From Halanaeroarchaeum sp051744605 (GTDB taxonomy: Archaea; Halobacteriota; Halobacteria; Halobacteriales; Halobacteriaceae), in contig JBNJDE010000002.1 in the NCBI GenBank assembly GCA_051744605.1, positions 1-40,771 of the forward strand: a stretch of DNA of 40,771 nucleotides, given 5' to 3'. Under the pieces are notes generated by a model that did no database searches, was not told the DNA's origin, and was given only the letters and a program-made list of their open reading frames with translations. Positions 7,773 to 18,154 of the stretch are shown here, piece after piece (position 1 is the first letter of the stretch; every line of letters starts with the position of its first letter). The position numbers and the translations under genes were made by a program.

Positions 7773-8777
7773 ATGGACCGTCGAAAGGTGCAGGTGACGG
7801 GTGGATCGACGTTCACCGTCTCGATCCCGAAAGAGTGGGCGCGAGAGCAAGACCTCTCCGCAGGCGACGAGATCGGATTCCTCGCGGACAGTGGGTCGTT
7901 GCTGCTCACACCATCCCCCGGTGGCGAGGTGGACGAGGGATCGCTCGATATCACCGGGCTCGAAGGGGACGAACTCATGCGCGCGCTCATGACGATGTAC
8001 GTGAGTGGCTTCGACGTCATCACGCTCTCCGCGGACCGGATCGAATCCGGGCAGCGACGGGTCATCCGTCAGGCGACCCAGCGCCTCGTCGGGATCGAGA
8101 TCCTGGAGGAGACGGCCGAGCGGGTCGTTGTCCAGGACCTCCTCGATTCGTCGGAACTCTCCGTCCACAACGCCGTCAGACGGATGCGCTTGATCTCGCT
8201 GTCGATGCTCGAGGACGCCATCGAAGGGCTCAGGACTGCCGACACCCATCTCGCCGAGGACGTCATCGAACGCGACGACGACGTCGACCGCCTCTGGTAC
8301 GTCGTCTCTCGCATCTTCCGGAGCGCCCTCCGGTCGCCGAAGGTCGCACAGGAAGTCGGCCTCTCCAGGGAGGTATCGTTCGACTACCACTCGAGCGCTC
8401 GTCAGCTCGAACGCATCGCCGACCACGCGGCGAAGATCTGCCACGTCACCCTCGAGATGGACGGCGCGGTGTCCGAAGCGGTGGGTGCCGACCTCGACGC
8501 CCTGCTCGCCGAAGCATCGGACATCGTCGACACCGCCATGGACGCGCTGTTCACGGACGACCCGGATCGAGCCACGGAACTGGCCAACGAGACTCGTCGC
8601 CGGGTCGCCGACATCGACGCGACCGCGCGCTCGATCGACGAACAGCTTCGGGATCTCGACCCACGCCAGGCCCAGCGGATCGGCCTGGTGGTCGACTCGC
8701 TCTCGCGGAGCGCGGACTACGGCGGCAACATCGCGGAGACGGCCCTGCAGAAGGCGGCGCCCACGCCCAATCCGTGA
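7773..8777 (+). CDS. AbrB-PhoU fusion phosphate regulator
   Basis: A 334-residue protein with an N-terminal SpoVT/AbrB-type swapped-hairpin DNA-binding domain (residues 1 to about 45: KVQVTGGSTFTVSIPKEWA, then a GDEIGF turn). Two PhoU-like helical repeats follow, with QLERIADHAAKI in the first and SLSRSADYGGNIAE in the second. The architecture suggests a transcription factor that senses phosphate status through the PhoU part. It is divergent from pstS, shares a 12-bp motif with its promoter, and has a leaderless-type promoter of its own. By inference it regulates the pst operon and itself. It should not be confused with the operon's own phoU at 2326. Confidence 0.9.
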   Translation: MDRRKVQVTGGSTFTVSIPKEWAREQDLSAGDEIGFLADSGSLLLTPSPGGEVDEGSLDITGLEGDELMRALMTMYVSGFDVITLSADRIESGQRRVIRQATQRLVGIEILEETAERVVVQDLLDSSELSVHNAVRRMRLISLSMLEDAIEGLRTADTHLAEDVIERDDDVDRLWYVVSRIFRSALRSPKVAQEVGLSREVSFDYHSSARQLERIADHAAKICHVTLEMDGAVSEAVGADLDALLAEASDIVDTAMDALFTDDPDRATELANETRRRVADIDATARSIDEQLRDLDPRQAQRIGLVVDSLSRSADYGGNIAETALQKAAPTPNP

Positions 8778-8821
8778 CCGATACCGCCGTCTTTATCCGG
8801 GGAAACCGCGTTCGGCTACCC

Positions 8822-9793
8822 ATGCGAGAGGGCTTTCCCGAGTACGTCGACGTCGACTACACCGACGGTGAAGGGCAGGAACCGGCCGATTTCCCGGATC
8901 TCGAGGCAAAGATCGAGAAGGCCATCGACGTGACCCATCGAGGTCTCGAGGAATACGAACGACCAGCCGTGATGTGGACCGGAGGAAAGGACTCCACGCT
9001 GACGTTGTACTTCGTCAACGAGGTCGCCCGCAAGTTCGACCTCGAGAAACCGCCCGCCGTCTTCATCGACCACTTCCAGCACTTCGACGAGCTGATGGGG
9101 TTCGTCGAACGGTGGGCAGACGAGTGGGATCTCGAGGTCATTTTCGCCCGCAACGAGGACGTTGGCGATTACGTCGACGAGAACGGGCTCGAACCGGGTG
9201 ACGACATCCCCATCGACGCGCTCTCGGAGCACAACCAGCACCACGTCCGGAACATCCTCGAGTACGAGGAGGAGTCGTTCCCCTTCCTCCTGGACACGTA
9301 CGTCGGCAACCACCTGCTGAAGACCGTCGCGCTGAACGACGCCCTCGAGGAGTACGACATCGACGGCGTCATCTCCGGCGTCCGATGGGACGAACAGGAG
9401 GCCCGGGCGGACGAGACCTTCTTTAGCCCCCGTCACGACCCGGACATCTATCCGCCACACGACCGCATCCAACCCATCCTCCAGTTCACCGAGCGCGACG
9501 TCTGGGACACCTTCTGGCACTACGTCGTCCCCGAGACGGTTCCCGAGTTCCCCGATGAGGGCTACGTCCCCCAGAGCTACGATGACCTGCCGAACGGCCT
9601 CACACACGAGGACATCCCCATCTCGCCGAAGTACTTCGAGGGCTTCCGCTCGCTCGGCAGCGAGATAAGTACGGAGAAAGCCGATGAGGAACCGGCCTGG
9701 CTCCAGGACCTCGAGGACACCGTCGAGCGTGCGGGCCGTGCACAGGACAAAGAGGATCTGATGGAACGACTCCGCGACCTGGGCTACATGTAA
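8822..9793 (+). CDS. PAPS reductase / sulfurtransferase family PP-loop protein
   Basis: A 323-residue protein of the phosphoadenosine phosphosulfate reductase (CysH/CysD-like) superfamily. The PP-loop nucleotide-binding motif is WTGGKDST at residues 52-59. A typical strand (PAVFIDHFQHFDE) and the conserved GVRWDEQEAR segment follow. The C-terminus has no Cys of the ECG type used by true PAPS reductases, so it may be a sulfate adenylyltransferase-like or thio-transfer enzyme rather than a reductase. The ATG at 8822 lies 44 bases after the regulator gene and about 27 bases after a TATA-like CTTTATCC. The exact substrate is undetermined. Confidence 0.85.
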   Translation: MREGFPEYVDVDYTDGEGQEPADFPDLEAKIEKAIDVTHRGLEEYERPAVMWTGGKDSTLTLYFVNEVARKFDLEKPPAVFIDHFQHFDELMGFVERWADEWDLEVIFARNEDVGDYVDENGLEPGDDIPIDALSEHNQHHVRNILEYEEESFPFLLDTYVGNHLLKTVALNDALEEYDIDGVISGVRWDEQEARADETFFSPRHDPDIYPPHDRIQPILQFTERDVWDTFWHYVVPETVPEFPDEGYVPQSYDDLPNGLTHEDIPISPKYFEGFRSLGSEISTEKADEEPAWLQDLEDTVERAGRAQDKEDLMERLRDLGYM

Positions 9794-9812
9794 GGCCGGG
9801 ACTGGGCCCCTG

Positions 9813-9923
9813 TCAGGCCCAGAGCTCGGTCGCGACCGCGTCGAGACCGACGGACTCGAGCGTCTGGCGATACGGACTCCATTTCTCGTCCCAGCCGTTG
9901 CGCCGAAAGACCTCCCGGAACAT
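9813..9923 (-). CDS. Possible 36-residue protein of unknown function
   Basis: A short frame starting MFREVFRRNGWDEKWSPYRQ and ending TELWA. Nearly all third codon positions are G or C, as in the neighbouring real genes, and the composition (Trp, acidic and Arg residues) looks protein-like. It begins 38 bases after the aldo/keto reductase stop on the same strand, so it could be co-transcribed. I see no clear ribosome binding site and no TATA element at leaderless distance. I do not recognise the family. The frame runs open upstream, so the ATG at 9923 is only the most likely start. Confidence 0.45.
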   Translation of the reverse strand: MFREVFRRNGWDEKWSPYRQTLESVGLDAVATELWA

Positions 9924-9961
9924 CCAACCGAAAAGACTGCAGTGACTCGGTACCGGTTCGG

Positions 9962-10792
9962 TCAGTTCCAGGGGCCGAAGTCCGGGTCGACCTGCCGCTC
10001 CTGGCGGTCGATACCGTCGATGGTCTCGATATCGGCCTCGGTCAGTTCGAGGTCCCGACTCGCCCAGTTGTCGCGGATGTGGTCCTCGCTGGTCGCCTTC
10101 GGAATGGGGACGGCTCCCTTCTCGCGGAGCCACGCCAGACTGACCTGCGCCTCGCTCACGTCGTGTTTCTCGGCTACCGTCTGGATCGCCGGGACGTCGA
10201 AGACGGCACCTCGTGCGAGTGGTGAATAGGCGACCAGTTCGATGTCGTGTGCGGTGGCGTACTCACGGAGGGTCGATTGCTGGAGCAGGGGGTGCATCTC
10301 GACCTGATTCGCCGCGATGGGGGCATCGAGAATCGACCGGGCACGGTCCAGATGGCGCGGTTCGAAGTTGCTCACTCCGATGCGGTCGATCAGCCCCTCG
10401 TCGTGAAGTTCCTGGAACGCGGAGAGGGTCTTCTCGGGGTCGTAGGCTCCCGCCGGCCAGTGGACGTAGAGCAGATCGACGTACTCGACGTCCAACTTCT
10501 CGAGGCTCTCGTGGGTCGATTCGATGACGTCGTCGTACCCGAGGTCGTCGATCCAGACCTTGGTGGCGAGGAAGACGTCTTCGCGGTCGACGTCCGCGGC
10601 CGCGATACCGCGCCCGACGTCTGCCTCGTTGCCGTAGGCCTGTGCGGTGTCGACGTGGCGATACCCCATCTCCAGTGCCGTCTCGATCGCCGTCGCACAC
10701 GCCTGTGGGTCCGTGTTTTGCCAGGTGCCGATTCCGAGGGTGGGGATGGAACCACCCGTCGCTGTCCGGGCAGCGTCGCGAGTCATGGACAT
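9962..10792 (-). CDS. Aldo/keto reductase
   Basis: NADPH-dependent oxidoreductase with a TIM-barrel fold, 276 residues. The catalytic tetrad can be read directly: D48, Y53, K78 and H111 (in HVDTAQAYGNE, ATKVW and YVHWP). Later come the GVSNFEPRHL strand, the NQVEMHPLLQQ segment and the nucleotide-binding region IPKATSEDHIRDN. It resembles 2,5-diketo-gluconate/methylglyoxal-type members, but the substrate cannot be told from sequence. The start may be the ATG at 10792 or the second ATG at 10786; a TATA-like CTTTTCC about 25 bases upstream favours the first. Confidence 0.95.
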   Translation of the reverse strand: MSMTRDAARTATGGSIPTLGIGTWQNTDPQACATAIETALEMGYRHVDTAQAYGNEADVGRGIAAADVDREDVFLATKVWIDDLGYDDVIESTHESLEKLDVEYVDLLYVHWPAGAYDPEKTLSAFQELHDEGLIDRIGVSNFEPRHLDRARSILDAPIAANQVEMHPLLQQSTLREYATAHDIELVAYSPLARGAVFDVPAIQTVAEKHDVSEAQVSLAWLREKGAVPIPKATSEDHIRDNWASRDLELTEADIETIDGIDRQERQVDPDFGPWN

Positions 10793-10834
10793 CGAACCGT
10801 ACCACTCCGAGCGGAAAAGCGATTGGGGTCCCGG

Positions 10835-12205
10835 TCAGTACTTGGGGTCGGCGCCGCTGATCTCGTAGACGTCCTCGAGGACGGCGTCGCGTCGGTTTCG
10901 CCAGGCCTCGAATCCGGACGTATCGCTCGGGTAGTCGTCGTAGACGGACTTCAGTTCGGTGGCTTTCTGGTGGACCCGGTAGAGACTCGCGAGCGTCCCC
11001 CAGTGACCGAAGGTGTCGACGAGCGTCTTCAGCCTCATCGACAGTCCCATCGACGACGTGCCCCCCTGAGCGAGTGCGTCGATGAGGGCCTGTCCGGGCA
11101 TCGCCGTGATGATACTGGTCAGCTCTTCGACCTCCTGGCCCGTCGCCCAGATGTTGTAGGCGTCGATTGCCGCGAAGCGCTTGCCGAAGTCCTCCATGAC
11201 TTTCTGGTTGTATCCCCAGAGGGCGTCCTCGCTCGTGTCGCCGGTCTCGACGGCGTCGATGGCTTCGAGTGCGGCCCAGTGGCCGGCCTTCGCCGCGCCC
11301 GGGATGCCGCCGCCCGTCGCCGGATTGACGTGGGCCGCCGCGTCGCCGACGGCCATGAAGCCGGGGGCGACCGCCGAATCGTACACCCGCCGGGTCGGGA
11401 GTGCCGCACCACGTTTGTCGACGACCCGTGCATTCTCGAACTCGGGTCGCTGCTCCAGATCGTCTTTGAGCACGTCCACCAGGGTCATGGGCTCCTGGTC
11501 CATCTGGAAGCCAAGACCCGCGTTGATGGTGGTGGCGTCCCGGGGGAAGTACCAGAGGTACCCCAGTTCCTCGGTCGGCATGAAGACGATGGCGTCCTCG
11601 TAGTCGACCGGTTCCTCGACTGCGATGATCTCCCGATAGGCCGAGCAGTACTGCTTGAAGTGGACGTTGGTGTCGAAGGTGGCCTCGTCGAGGTCGGCTT
11701 TGTCCTGCAGGATGGACAGGGCTCCCGCAGCGTCGATGACGACGTCGGCTTCGTAGGTCACGGGGTCACCGTTTCGCATCCCCGTCACTCCGGTCACCCG
11801 CCCGTCCCTCTGCAGGACGTCCTGGACGACCGTCTCGAAGTGGATGTCGGTTCCGACGCGGTCTGCCTCCTCGATGAGGACCTCGCCGTACCGCTTCCGG
11901 TCGACGACGGCGCCCGGTTCCTCGAAGGGGATGTCGAGGACCTCGCCGTTCTGCGGGTTCTCGAAGCGGGCTTTGCGGACGTTCTCGTTCGTAAACGCTT
12001 CGTCGCGGAGGTACTCTCGGTCGATTACGTCGGGGAAGGTGCTCTTGCCCTTGATCGCATCGCCGCAGGCGATGTCGCCGGCGTCCTCCTCGGGTTTGCG
12101 TTCGAGCAGCACGACGTCGAGGCCGGCGTCGGCCACGGTCGCCGCGGCGAAGGCACCGGCCGTTCCCCCGCCGACGACGACCACGTCGTGGGATTCCGTG
12201 GTCAT
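10835..12205 (-). CDS. Geranylgeranyl reductase family flavoprotein
   Basis: A full-length flavoprotein of 456 residues, a paralogue of the cut gene at the left edge. FAD-binding elements are VVVVGGGTAGAFAAATVADA near the N-terminus and FMAVGDAAAHVNPATGGG further on. The family signature YxWxFP appears as GYLWYFPRDATTINAG, and ACGDAIKG is shared with the paralogue. Such enzymes hydrogenate the geranylgeranyl chains of archaeal membrane lipids or related isoprenoids. The frame opens further upstream, but the ATG at 12205 lies about 30 bases from a CTTTTT TATA-like element, whereas an in-frame ATG at 12217 would be too close. It lies 123 bases after korB on the same strand, so ferredoxin reduced by Kor could feed it (inference). 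Confidence 0.93.
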   Translation of the reverse strand: MTTESHDVVVVGGGTAGAFAAATVADAGLDVVLLERKPEEDAGDIACGDAIKGKSTFPDVIDREYLRDEAFTNENVRKARFENPQNGEVLDIPFEEPGAVVDRKRYGEVLIEEADRVGTDIHFETVVQDVLQRDGRVTGVTGMRNGDPVTYEADVVIDAAGALSILQDKADLDEATFDTNVHFKQYCSAYREIIAVEEPVDYEDAIVFMPTEELGYLWYFPRDATTINAGLGFQMDQEPMTLVDVLKDDLEQRPEFENARVVDKRGAALPTRRVYDSAVAPGFMAVGDAAAHVNPATGGGIPGAAKAGHWAALEAIDAVETGDTSEDALWGYNQKVMEDFGKRFAAIDAYNIWATGQEVEELTSIITAMPGQALIDALAQGGTSSMGLSMRLKTLVDTFGHWGTLASLYRVHQKATELKSVYDDYPSDTSGFEAWRNRRDAVLEDVYEISGADPKY

Positions 12206-12328
12206 CTTGTACACCATATCGGGTACGCCACCAAAAAGGTCGCGGGACGATGTGCCCTCGTCCACGGAACACAATCCGGCGTGGCGGTTACCCCGATCTG
12301 CTCGACGAAAAAATCTGCGGTCAGCTGG

Positions 12329-13195
12329 TCAGTAGAACTCGTCGACGAGGTCCTTGACGCCGTTGGGCGGCGTCTCGTCGAGTCGGGACATATCGCCGCT
12401 GACGTCGTGTGCCTGCGCGTAGGAGGGACGGTCCTCGTCCTCGTAGAGGACCCCGATGTACTCCGCGTCCCGGTCCAGTATCTTCTCTTTGGCCTGGTCG
12501 TAGTCGGTCCGGTCGAAGTCCTCGTCGTCCGCGAGGTCGACGATGGCGTCCTTGTAGTAGTCGTACGTGTCGACGTCGTTGAACGTCACACACGGACTGA
12601 AGGTGTTGACCAGTGAGAACCCGTCGTGGGCCATGGCTTCTTCCAGGATCTCGACGTGGCGCCGGGCGTCCGACGAAAAGGACTGCGCGATGAAGGTCCC
12701 GCCGGCCGCCAGGGCGAGAGCGAGCGGGTTGACCGGGGGTTGTTTCGGTCCCTCGGGCGTCGTCCCCGTCTCGAAGTCCTCGTGAGAGGTCGGCGACGCC
12801 TGGCCCTTGGTGAGCCCGTAGATGCGGTTGTCCATCACCACGTAGGTGACGTTGACGTTCCGCCGGACCGCGTGGATGAAGTGGTTCGTCCCGATGGAGT
12901 AGCCGTCCCCGTCACCGCCAGCGGCGATGACCTCGAGGTCCGGGTTCGCCAGTTTGACGCCGGTGGCGACCGGGAGGGCGCGACCGTGCACGCCGTGGAG
13001 TGCGTACGCTCGCATGTACGTGCCGATCTTGCCGGAACAGCCGATGCCGGCGGCGACGAACGTGTCCTTCGGCGGCGTGCCCTTGTTCGCGAGCGCCCGC
13101 ATGATGCCGTTCATGGTGCCGAAGTCACCACAACCCGGACACCAGGTCGGCTGTTCGTCGGATTTGAATTCGGTGAAGTTGACTTCCGTGCTCAT
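12329..13195 (-). CDS. korB: 2-oxoacid:ferredoxin oxidoreductase beta subunit
   Basis: Thiamine-diphosphate subunit of a CoA-acylating ferredoxin oxidoreductase, 288 residues. The CPGCG motif (residues 19-23) supplies cluster ligands. The TPP/Mg motif is GGDGDGYSIGTNHF followed by NRIYGLTKGQASPTS, which is typical of the 2-oxoglutarate (Kor) type. Together with KorA it converts a 2-oxoacid and CoA to acyl-CoA and CO2 and reduces ferredoxin; halophiles use this in place of the NAD-linked dehydrogenase. Its ATG overlaps the korA stop (ATGA), so translation is coupled. Pyruvate specificity is the alternative, but subunit sizes favour Kor. Confidence 0.94.
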   Translation of the reverse strand: MSTEVNFTEFKSDEQPTWCPGCGDFGTMNGIMRALANKGTPPKDTFVAAGIGCSGKIGTYMRAYALHGVHGRALPVATGVKLANPDLEVIAAGGDGDGYSIGTNHFIHAVRRNVNVTYVVMDNRIYGLTKGQASPTSHEDFETGTTPEGPKQPPVNPLALALAAGGTFIAQSFSSDARRHVEILEEAMAHDGFSLVNTFSPCVTFNDVDTYDYYKDAIVDLADDEDFDRTDYDQAKEKILDRDAEYIGVLYEDEDRPSYAQAHDVSGDMSRLDETPPNGVKDLVDEFY

Positions 13196-14955
13196 GCTAT
13201 CACTTCCGAGGTCTCGGCGAGGATATCCTTGATCTCCTCGGCGAGTTCGTCCGCCTTGAAGCGAACGCCCGTGTACTTGTTGATGCGCTCGACCCGCTCG
13301 AGGACGTCGTGTTCGACGATGTCGGCGAACTGGCCGGTCGCGTTGGCCTCGGCGACGATGACCGTCTCCGCGTCCTGAACGGCCTCGGTGAGGTCCGGTC
13401 GGGGGAAGATGTACGGGACCGAGAGGAACCGCACCGAGACGTCGTCTTCGGCGAGGAAATCGAGGGCTTCGATCATGGCGCCCTCGGTCGACCCCCAGCC
13501 GATGACCAGTGTGTCGGCGTCCGGGTCACCGAACTCGCGGGGACTGAAGTCCTCTCGCTCGCGAGCGGTCTCGACCTTGCGTTCGCGTTTGTCGACCTGT
13601 TCGACGCGGTCGTCGACGTCCTCCGTCCGTCGCCCGAGTTCGTTGTGCTCCAGGCCCGTGCTCATGTGGATGCCGCCGTCCGTCCCCGGAACGGTCCGCG
13701 GGCTGATGCCGTCCTCGGTCGGCAGGTGGGGCTGGAAGCGGCCCTGGTCGTCCTGCCACTGTTCGACCTCGTCCTCGCGGACGAGGTTGCCGCGGTCGAT
13801 CTCGATGGCGTCGATGTCGAACTCGTCGGGGTCGACCGTCTGTTCGGTGACGGCCATCGCCAGATCGATGGACAGGTAGACCGGAATCTGATACTTCTCG
13901 GCGAGGTTGAACGCCTCGACGGTCTTGTGGAACGTGTCGGCGATGGTGGTCGGCGTGATGACGAAGCGTGGAATCTCGCCGTGGCCACCGTAGAGCATCA
14001 TGTTGAGGTCGCCCTGCTCCTGTTTGGTCGGCATCCCGGTGGAGGGGCCAGAGCGCATGACGTTGGCGATGACCAGTGGCGTCTCGCTCTGTGCGACGAG
14101 GCCGAACGCCTCGGACATCAGGTCGATCCCGGGGCCTGACGTCGCGGTCATCGAGCGCGCACCGGCGCGAGCCCCACCGAGGGCCATGTTGACCGCCGCC
14201 AGTTCGTCCTCCGCCTGGACGACGTGGCCGCCGAAATTCTCGATGCGGCCCACCAGGTACTCCATGACGTTCGTCGCCGGCGTGATGGGGTAGCCGGCGT
14301 AGAAGCGACAGCCCCCGGCGATGGCGCCGAGACCGATCGCCTCGTCGCCGTTGAGCAGGAGGTAATCGTTGTCCGTCGTCTCGAGGTCGTACGGGAAGGT
14401 CTCCTCGAACTCCTCGGCGACGAACTCTGCGCCGAGACGCGCGGCCTTCTTGTTGTTCTCGACGATGCTCGAACCCTTGTCGCCGAATCGCTTCTCGAGT
14501 GCCTCGTCCAGGAACTCGACGTCGAAGCCGGCGACCTCGCAGACGGCACCGAGGGCGACGACGTTTCGCATGATGGCGCCGCCGGCCTCTTCGGCGAGAT
14601 CGGAGAGGGGAACGGACAGCCCAGTCATCCCCTCGGGCGCCTCGAAGTTCGACATCCCGGCCTGCTCGCCATCGTAGATGATGACGCTGTCGTCGTGTAG
14701 TTCGTCGAGGTTCTCCTCGACGGTTCGTTCGGTCAACGCGATGAGGATGTCCAGACGGTCGACGACCGACTGAACTTCGTCGACACTCGTCCGGAGCTTG
14801 TATGCCGTATACCCACCGCGAATTCGCGATGCGAAGTCCTTCGACGTGAAGACGTGTCGCCCGGATCGTGCGAGTGCGCGGGCGAAGATCTTCCCCGTCG
14901 AATCGATTCCATCGCCGGCTTCGCCGCCGATGGCCCAGTTCAGGTCCTCGTGCAT
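13192..14955 (-). CDS. korA: 2-oxoacid:ferredoxin oxidoreductase alpha subunit (gamma-alpha fusion)
   Basis: A 587-residue fusion. The N-terminal gamma domain (about 1-190) begins MHEDLNWAIGGEAGDGIDST, and the alpha (pyrimidine-binding) domain starts near residue 200 with GYPITPATNVMEYL at 221-234. Motifs such as NMALGGARAGARSMTATSGP confirm the family. Fused gamma-alpha subunits are normal in halobacterial oxidoreductases. The frame is open 15 codons further up, but the ATG at 14955 fits the conserved gamma start and a TATA-like CCTTTTT about 31 bases upstream. It is the first gene of a korA-korB operon. Confidence 0.94.
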   Translation of the reverse strand: MHEDLNWAIGGEAGDGIDSTGKIFARALARSGRHVFTSKDFASRIRGGYTAYKLRTSVDEVQSVVDRLDILIALTERTVEENLDELHDDSVIIYDGEQAGMSNFEAPEGMTGLSVPLSDLAEEAGGAIMRNVVALGAVCEVAGFDVEFLDEALEKRFGDKGSSIVENNKKAARLGAEFVAEEFEETFPYDLETTDNDYLLLNGDEAIGLGAIAGGCRFYAGYPITPATNVMEYLVGRIENFGGHVVQAEDELAAVNMALGGARAGARSMTATSGPGIDLMSEAFGLVAQSETPLVIANVMRSGPSTGMPTKQEQGDLNMMLYGGHGEIPRFVITPTTIADTFHKTVEAFNLAEKYQIPVYLSIDLAMAVTEQTVDPDEFDIDAIEIDRGNLVREDEVEQWQDDQGRFQPHLPTEDGISPRTVPGTDGGIHMSTGLEHNELGRRTEDVDDRVEQVDKRERKVETAREREDFSPREFGDPDADTLVIGWGSTEGAMIEALDFLAEDDVSVRFLSVPYIFPRPDLTEAVQDAETVIVAEANATGQFADIVEHDVLERVERINKYTGVRFKADELAEEIKDILAETSEVIA

Positions 14956-15225
14956 GTGTCTCGGCCTTACACGGGAACGCGCAAAAAGGCTTCTAAACAC
15001 ACGACGCGGCGGATTCTTGGGGTTTGGCGATTGTTGCCGCTAGTTCAGAGAGCTGGACGTGCGTCCACTCACACATCTCTATTCACGAGTACACCGCCAC
15101 CGTTTGGGGACGTCGACGATTGTTTGTGCGATTGTCGTCACGGCCTGGCGCGGGGCCGATTCCGTCCCCCGGCCGTGCTCGCCGGCGGGGAACCGCCTTT
15201 GTGGGTCGGGACCGAAGCCGTGGCC

Positions 15226-15873
15226 ATGGAAGACGTTGCGGTTCCGGTTCGTTCGGTCGAGTCGGCGGGCGCCGACGCGGTGGCTCTCACCTTCGAGACG
15301 CCCGCTCAGTTCGACGGGGCGCCCGGACAGTTCGTCCGGCTCTCTGCGACCATCGACGGCGAAGTCGTCCAGCGCTTTTACACGCTCTCCTCGCCGGCTG
15401 TCGAGGAGACGTTCGAGGTGACGGTCTCGGTCGATCCGGAGGGATCGCTCGCGCCGTGGCTGGCCGACCGGGATCCGGGGGATACCGTGACGGTGAGTGG
15501 TCCCTACGGCGACCACTACTTCGAAGGCGAGGACGCGGTCGTCGTCATCGCCGCGGGCCCGGGAATCGGCCCCGCGGTCGGTATCGGCGAACGTGCGTTG
15601 CGTGACGGGACTGCCGTCGCCATCGTCTACCCAGCGGGCCATCCCATCCACCGTGAACGGATGGCGGCATTGGCGGCCGAAGGTGCCACCATCGTCACCT
15701 TCGAAGACGACCTCGAGGCTGCCGTCGAGAAAGCGGTCACCGCCGTGGACGGTGCCCCCTTCGTCTACGGGTTCGAGGAGTTCGTCTCCGCGGCCGCAAA
15801 CGCGCTCGAATCCGTCGGCATCGATCCCGACGATGCGAAAATAGAGAGTTTCGGTCCCGGTCCCGAGCGCTAG
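15226..15873 (+). CDS. FAD/NAD(P)-binding ferredoxin-reductase-like oxidoreductase
   Basis: A 215-residue flavoprotein with the ferredoxin-NADP reductase fold. The FAD-binding strand is RFYTLSSP, and the nucleotide-binding loop is AAGPGIGPAVGIGE. It has no fused ferredoxin or heme domain, so it probably transfers electrons between NAD(P)H and a separate carrier; the partner is unknown. The ATG at 15226 follows a weak TATA-like CCTTTGTG about 27 bases earlier. Its TAG stop shares the palindrome CTAG with the stop of the convergent epimerase gene, giving a 4-base tail-to-tail overlap. Confidence 0.85.
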   Translation: MEDVAVPVRSVESAGADAVALTFETPAQFDGAPGQFVRLSATIDGEVVQRFYTLSSPAVEETFEVTVSVDPEGSLAPWLADRDPGDTVTVSGPYGDHYFEGEDAVVVIAAGPGIGPAVGIGERALRDGTAVAIVYPAGHPIHRERMAALAAEGATIVTFEDDLEAAVEKAVTAVDGAPFVYGFEEFVSAAANALESVGIDPDDAKIESFGPGPER

Positions 15874-16256
15874 TGCTCGACGAACTCGACGAGGACACCC
15901 CCCGTCGATTTCGGGTGGAGGAAGGCGACGGTGTGGCCCCAGGCGCCAGGCCGTGGTTCGTCGTCGATGAGCGCTGCGCCTGCTGCGCGAGCGTTCTCGA
16001 GTGCCTTCTCGATGTCCGGCACGGCGAAGGCGACGTGGTGCATCCCCGGACCGTTTTGGTCGAGGTAATCACCGATGGCCGTCCCCGCCTCGATCGGTTC
16101 GAGGACTTCGAGGGAGACGCCATCTGCGTCGAGAAACGCGACAGTCATCCCGCCGAACTCCTCCTGGTGAACGATCTCCAGGCCGAGAATCGAGGAATAC
16201 AGTTCGGCGAACGCGTCCACGTCCTCGACGGCGATGCCGATGTGGTCGACGTGCAT
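15870..16256 (-). CDS. mce: Methylmalonyl-CoA epimerase
   Basis: A 128-residue glyoxalase/VOC-fold metalloenzyme that interconverts the (S) and (R) forms of methylmalonyl-CoA. Recognisable features are the start MHVDHIGIAVEDVDAFAELY, SLEVLEPI, GPGMHHVAFAVPDIEKAL and the C-terminal HPKSTGGVLVEFVEH, with the histidine and glutamate metal ligands. The ATG at 16256 is preceded at about 27 bases by the TATA-like CTTATGT. It is followed upstream on the same strand by the mutase gene, so the two form a propionyl-CoA/methylmalonyl-CoA module. The stop overlaps that of the convergent oxidoreductase. Confidence 0.95.
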   Translation of the reverse strand: MHVDHIGIAVEDVDAFAELYSSILGLEIVHQEEFGGMTVAFLDADGVSLEVLEPIEAGTAIGDYLDQNGPGMHHVAFAVPDIEKALENARAAGAALIDDEPRPGAWGHTVAFLHPKSTGGVLVEFVEH

Positions 16257-16410
16257 ACCCGACGGTCCGCCGGCACTCACATAAGGGTACGTCCCACGGT
16301 TTATGGCGGATGACGAGGCCACCCCGGGGCGTGTTGTGATCTCGACCGGATCGCGGTCCGCGGGTGTGCGACACGACGTGATCCGGTAGCGACGTGTCGC
16401 CTGTCAGCCC

Positions 16411-18096
<1,686 letters not shown>

Positions 18097-18154
18097 TGTC
18101 AGTACCTGCGGCCAGCGAACCTATAATGGTTGACCTCCCACGCCGGTATCGAAG

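Noticed and set aside
10247..12616. Very long plus-strand open frame of about 790 codons
   Set aside because: It runs antisense across the aldo/keto reductase, the geranylgeranyl reductase and part of korB; high GC removes stop codons from the opposite strand, and no family is recognisable.
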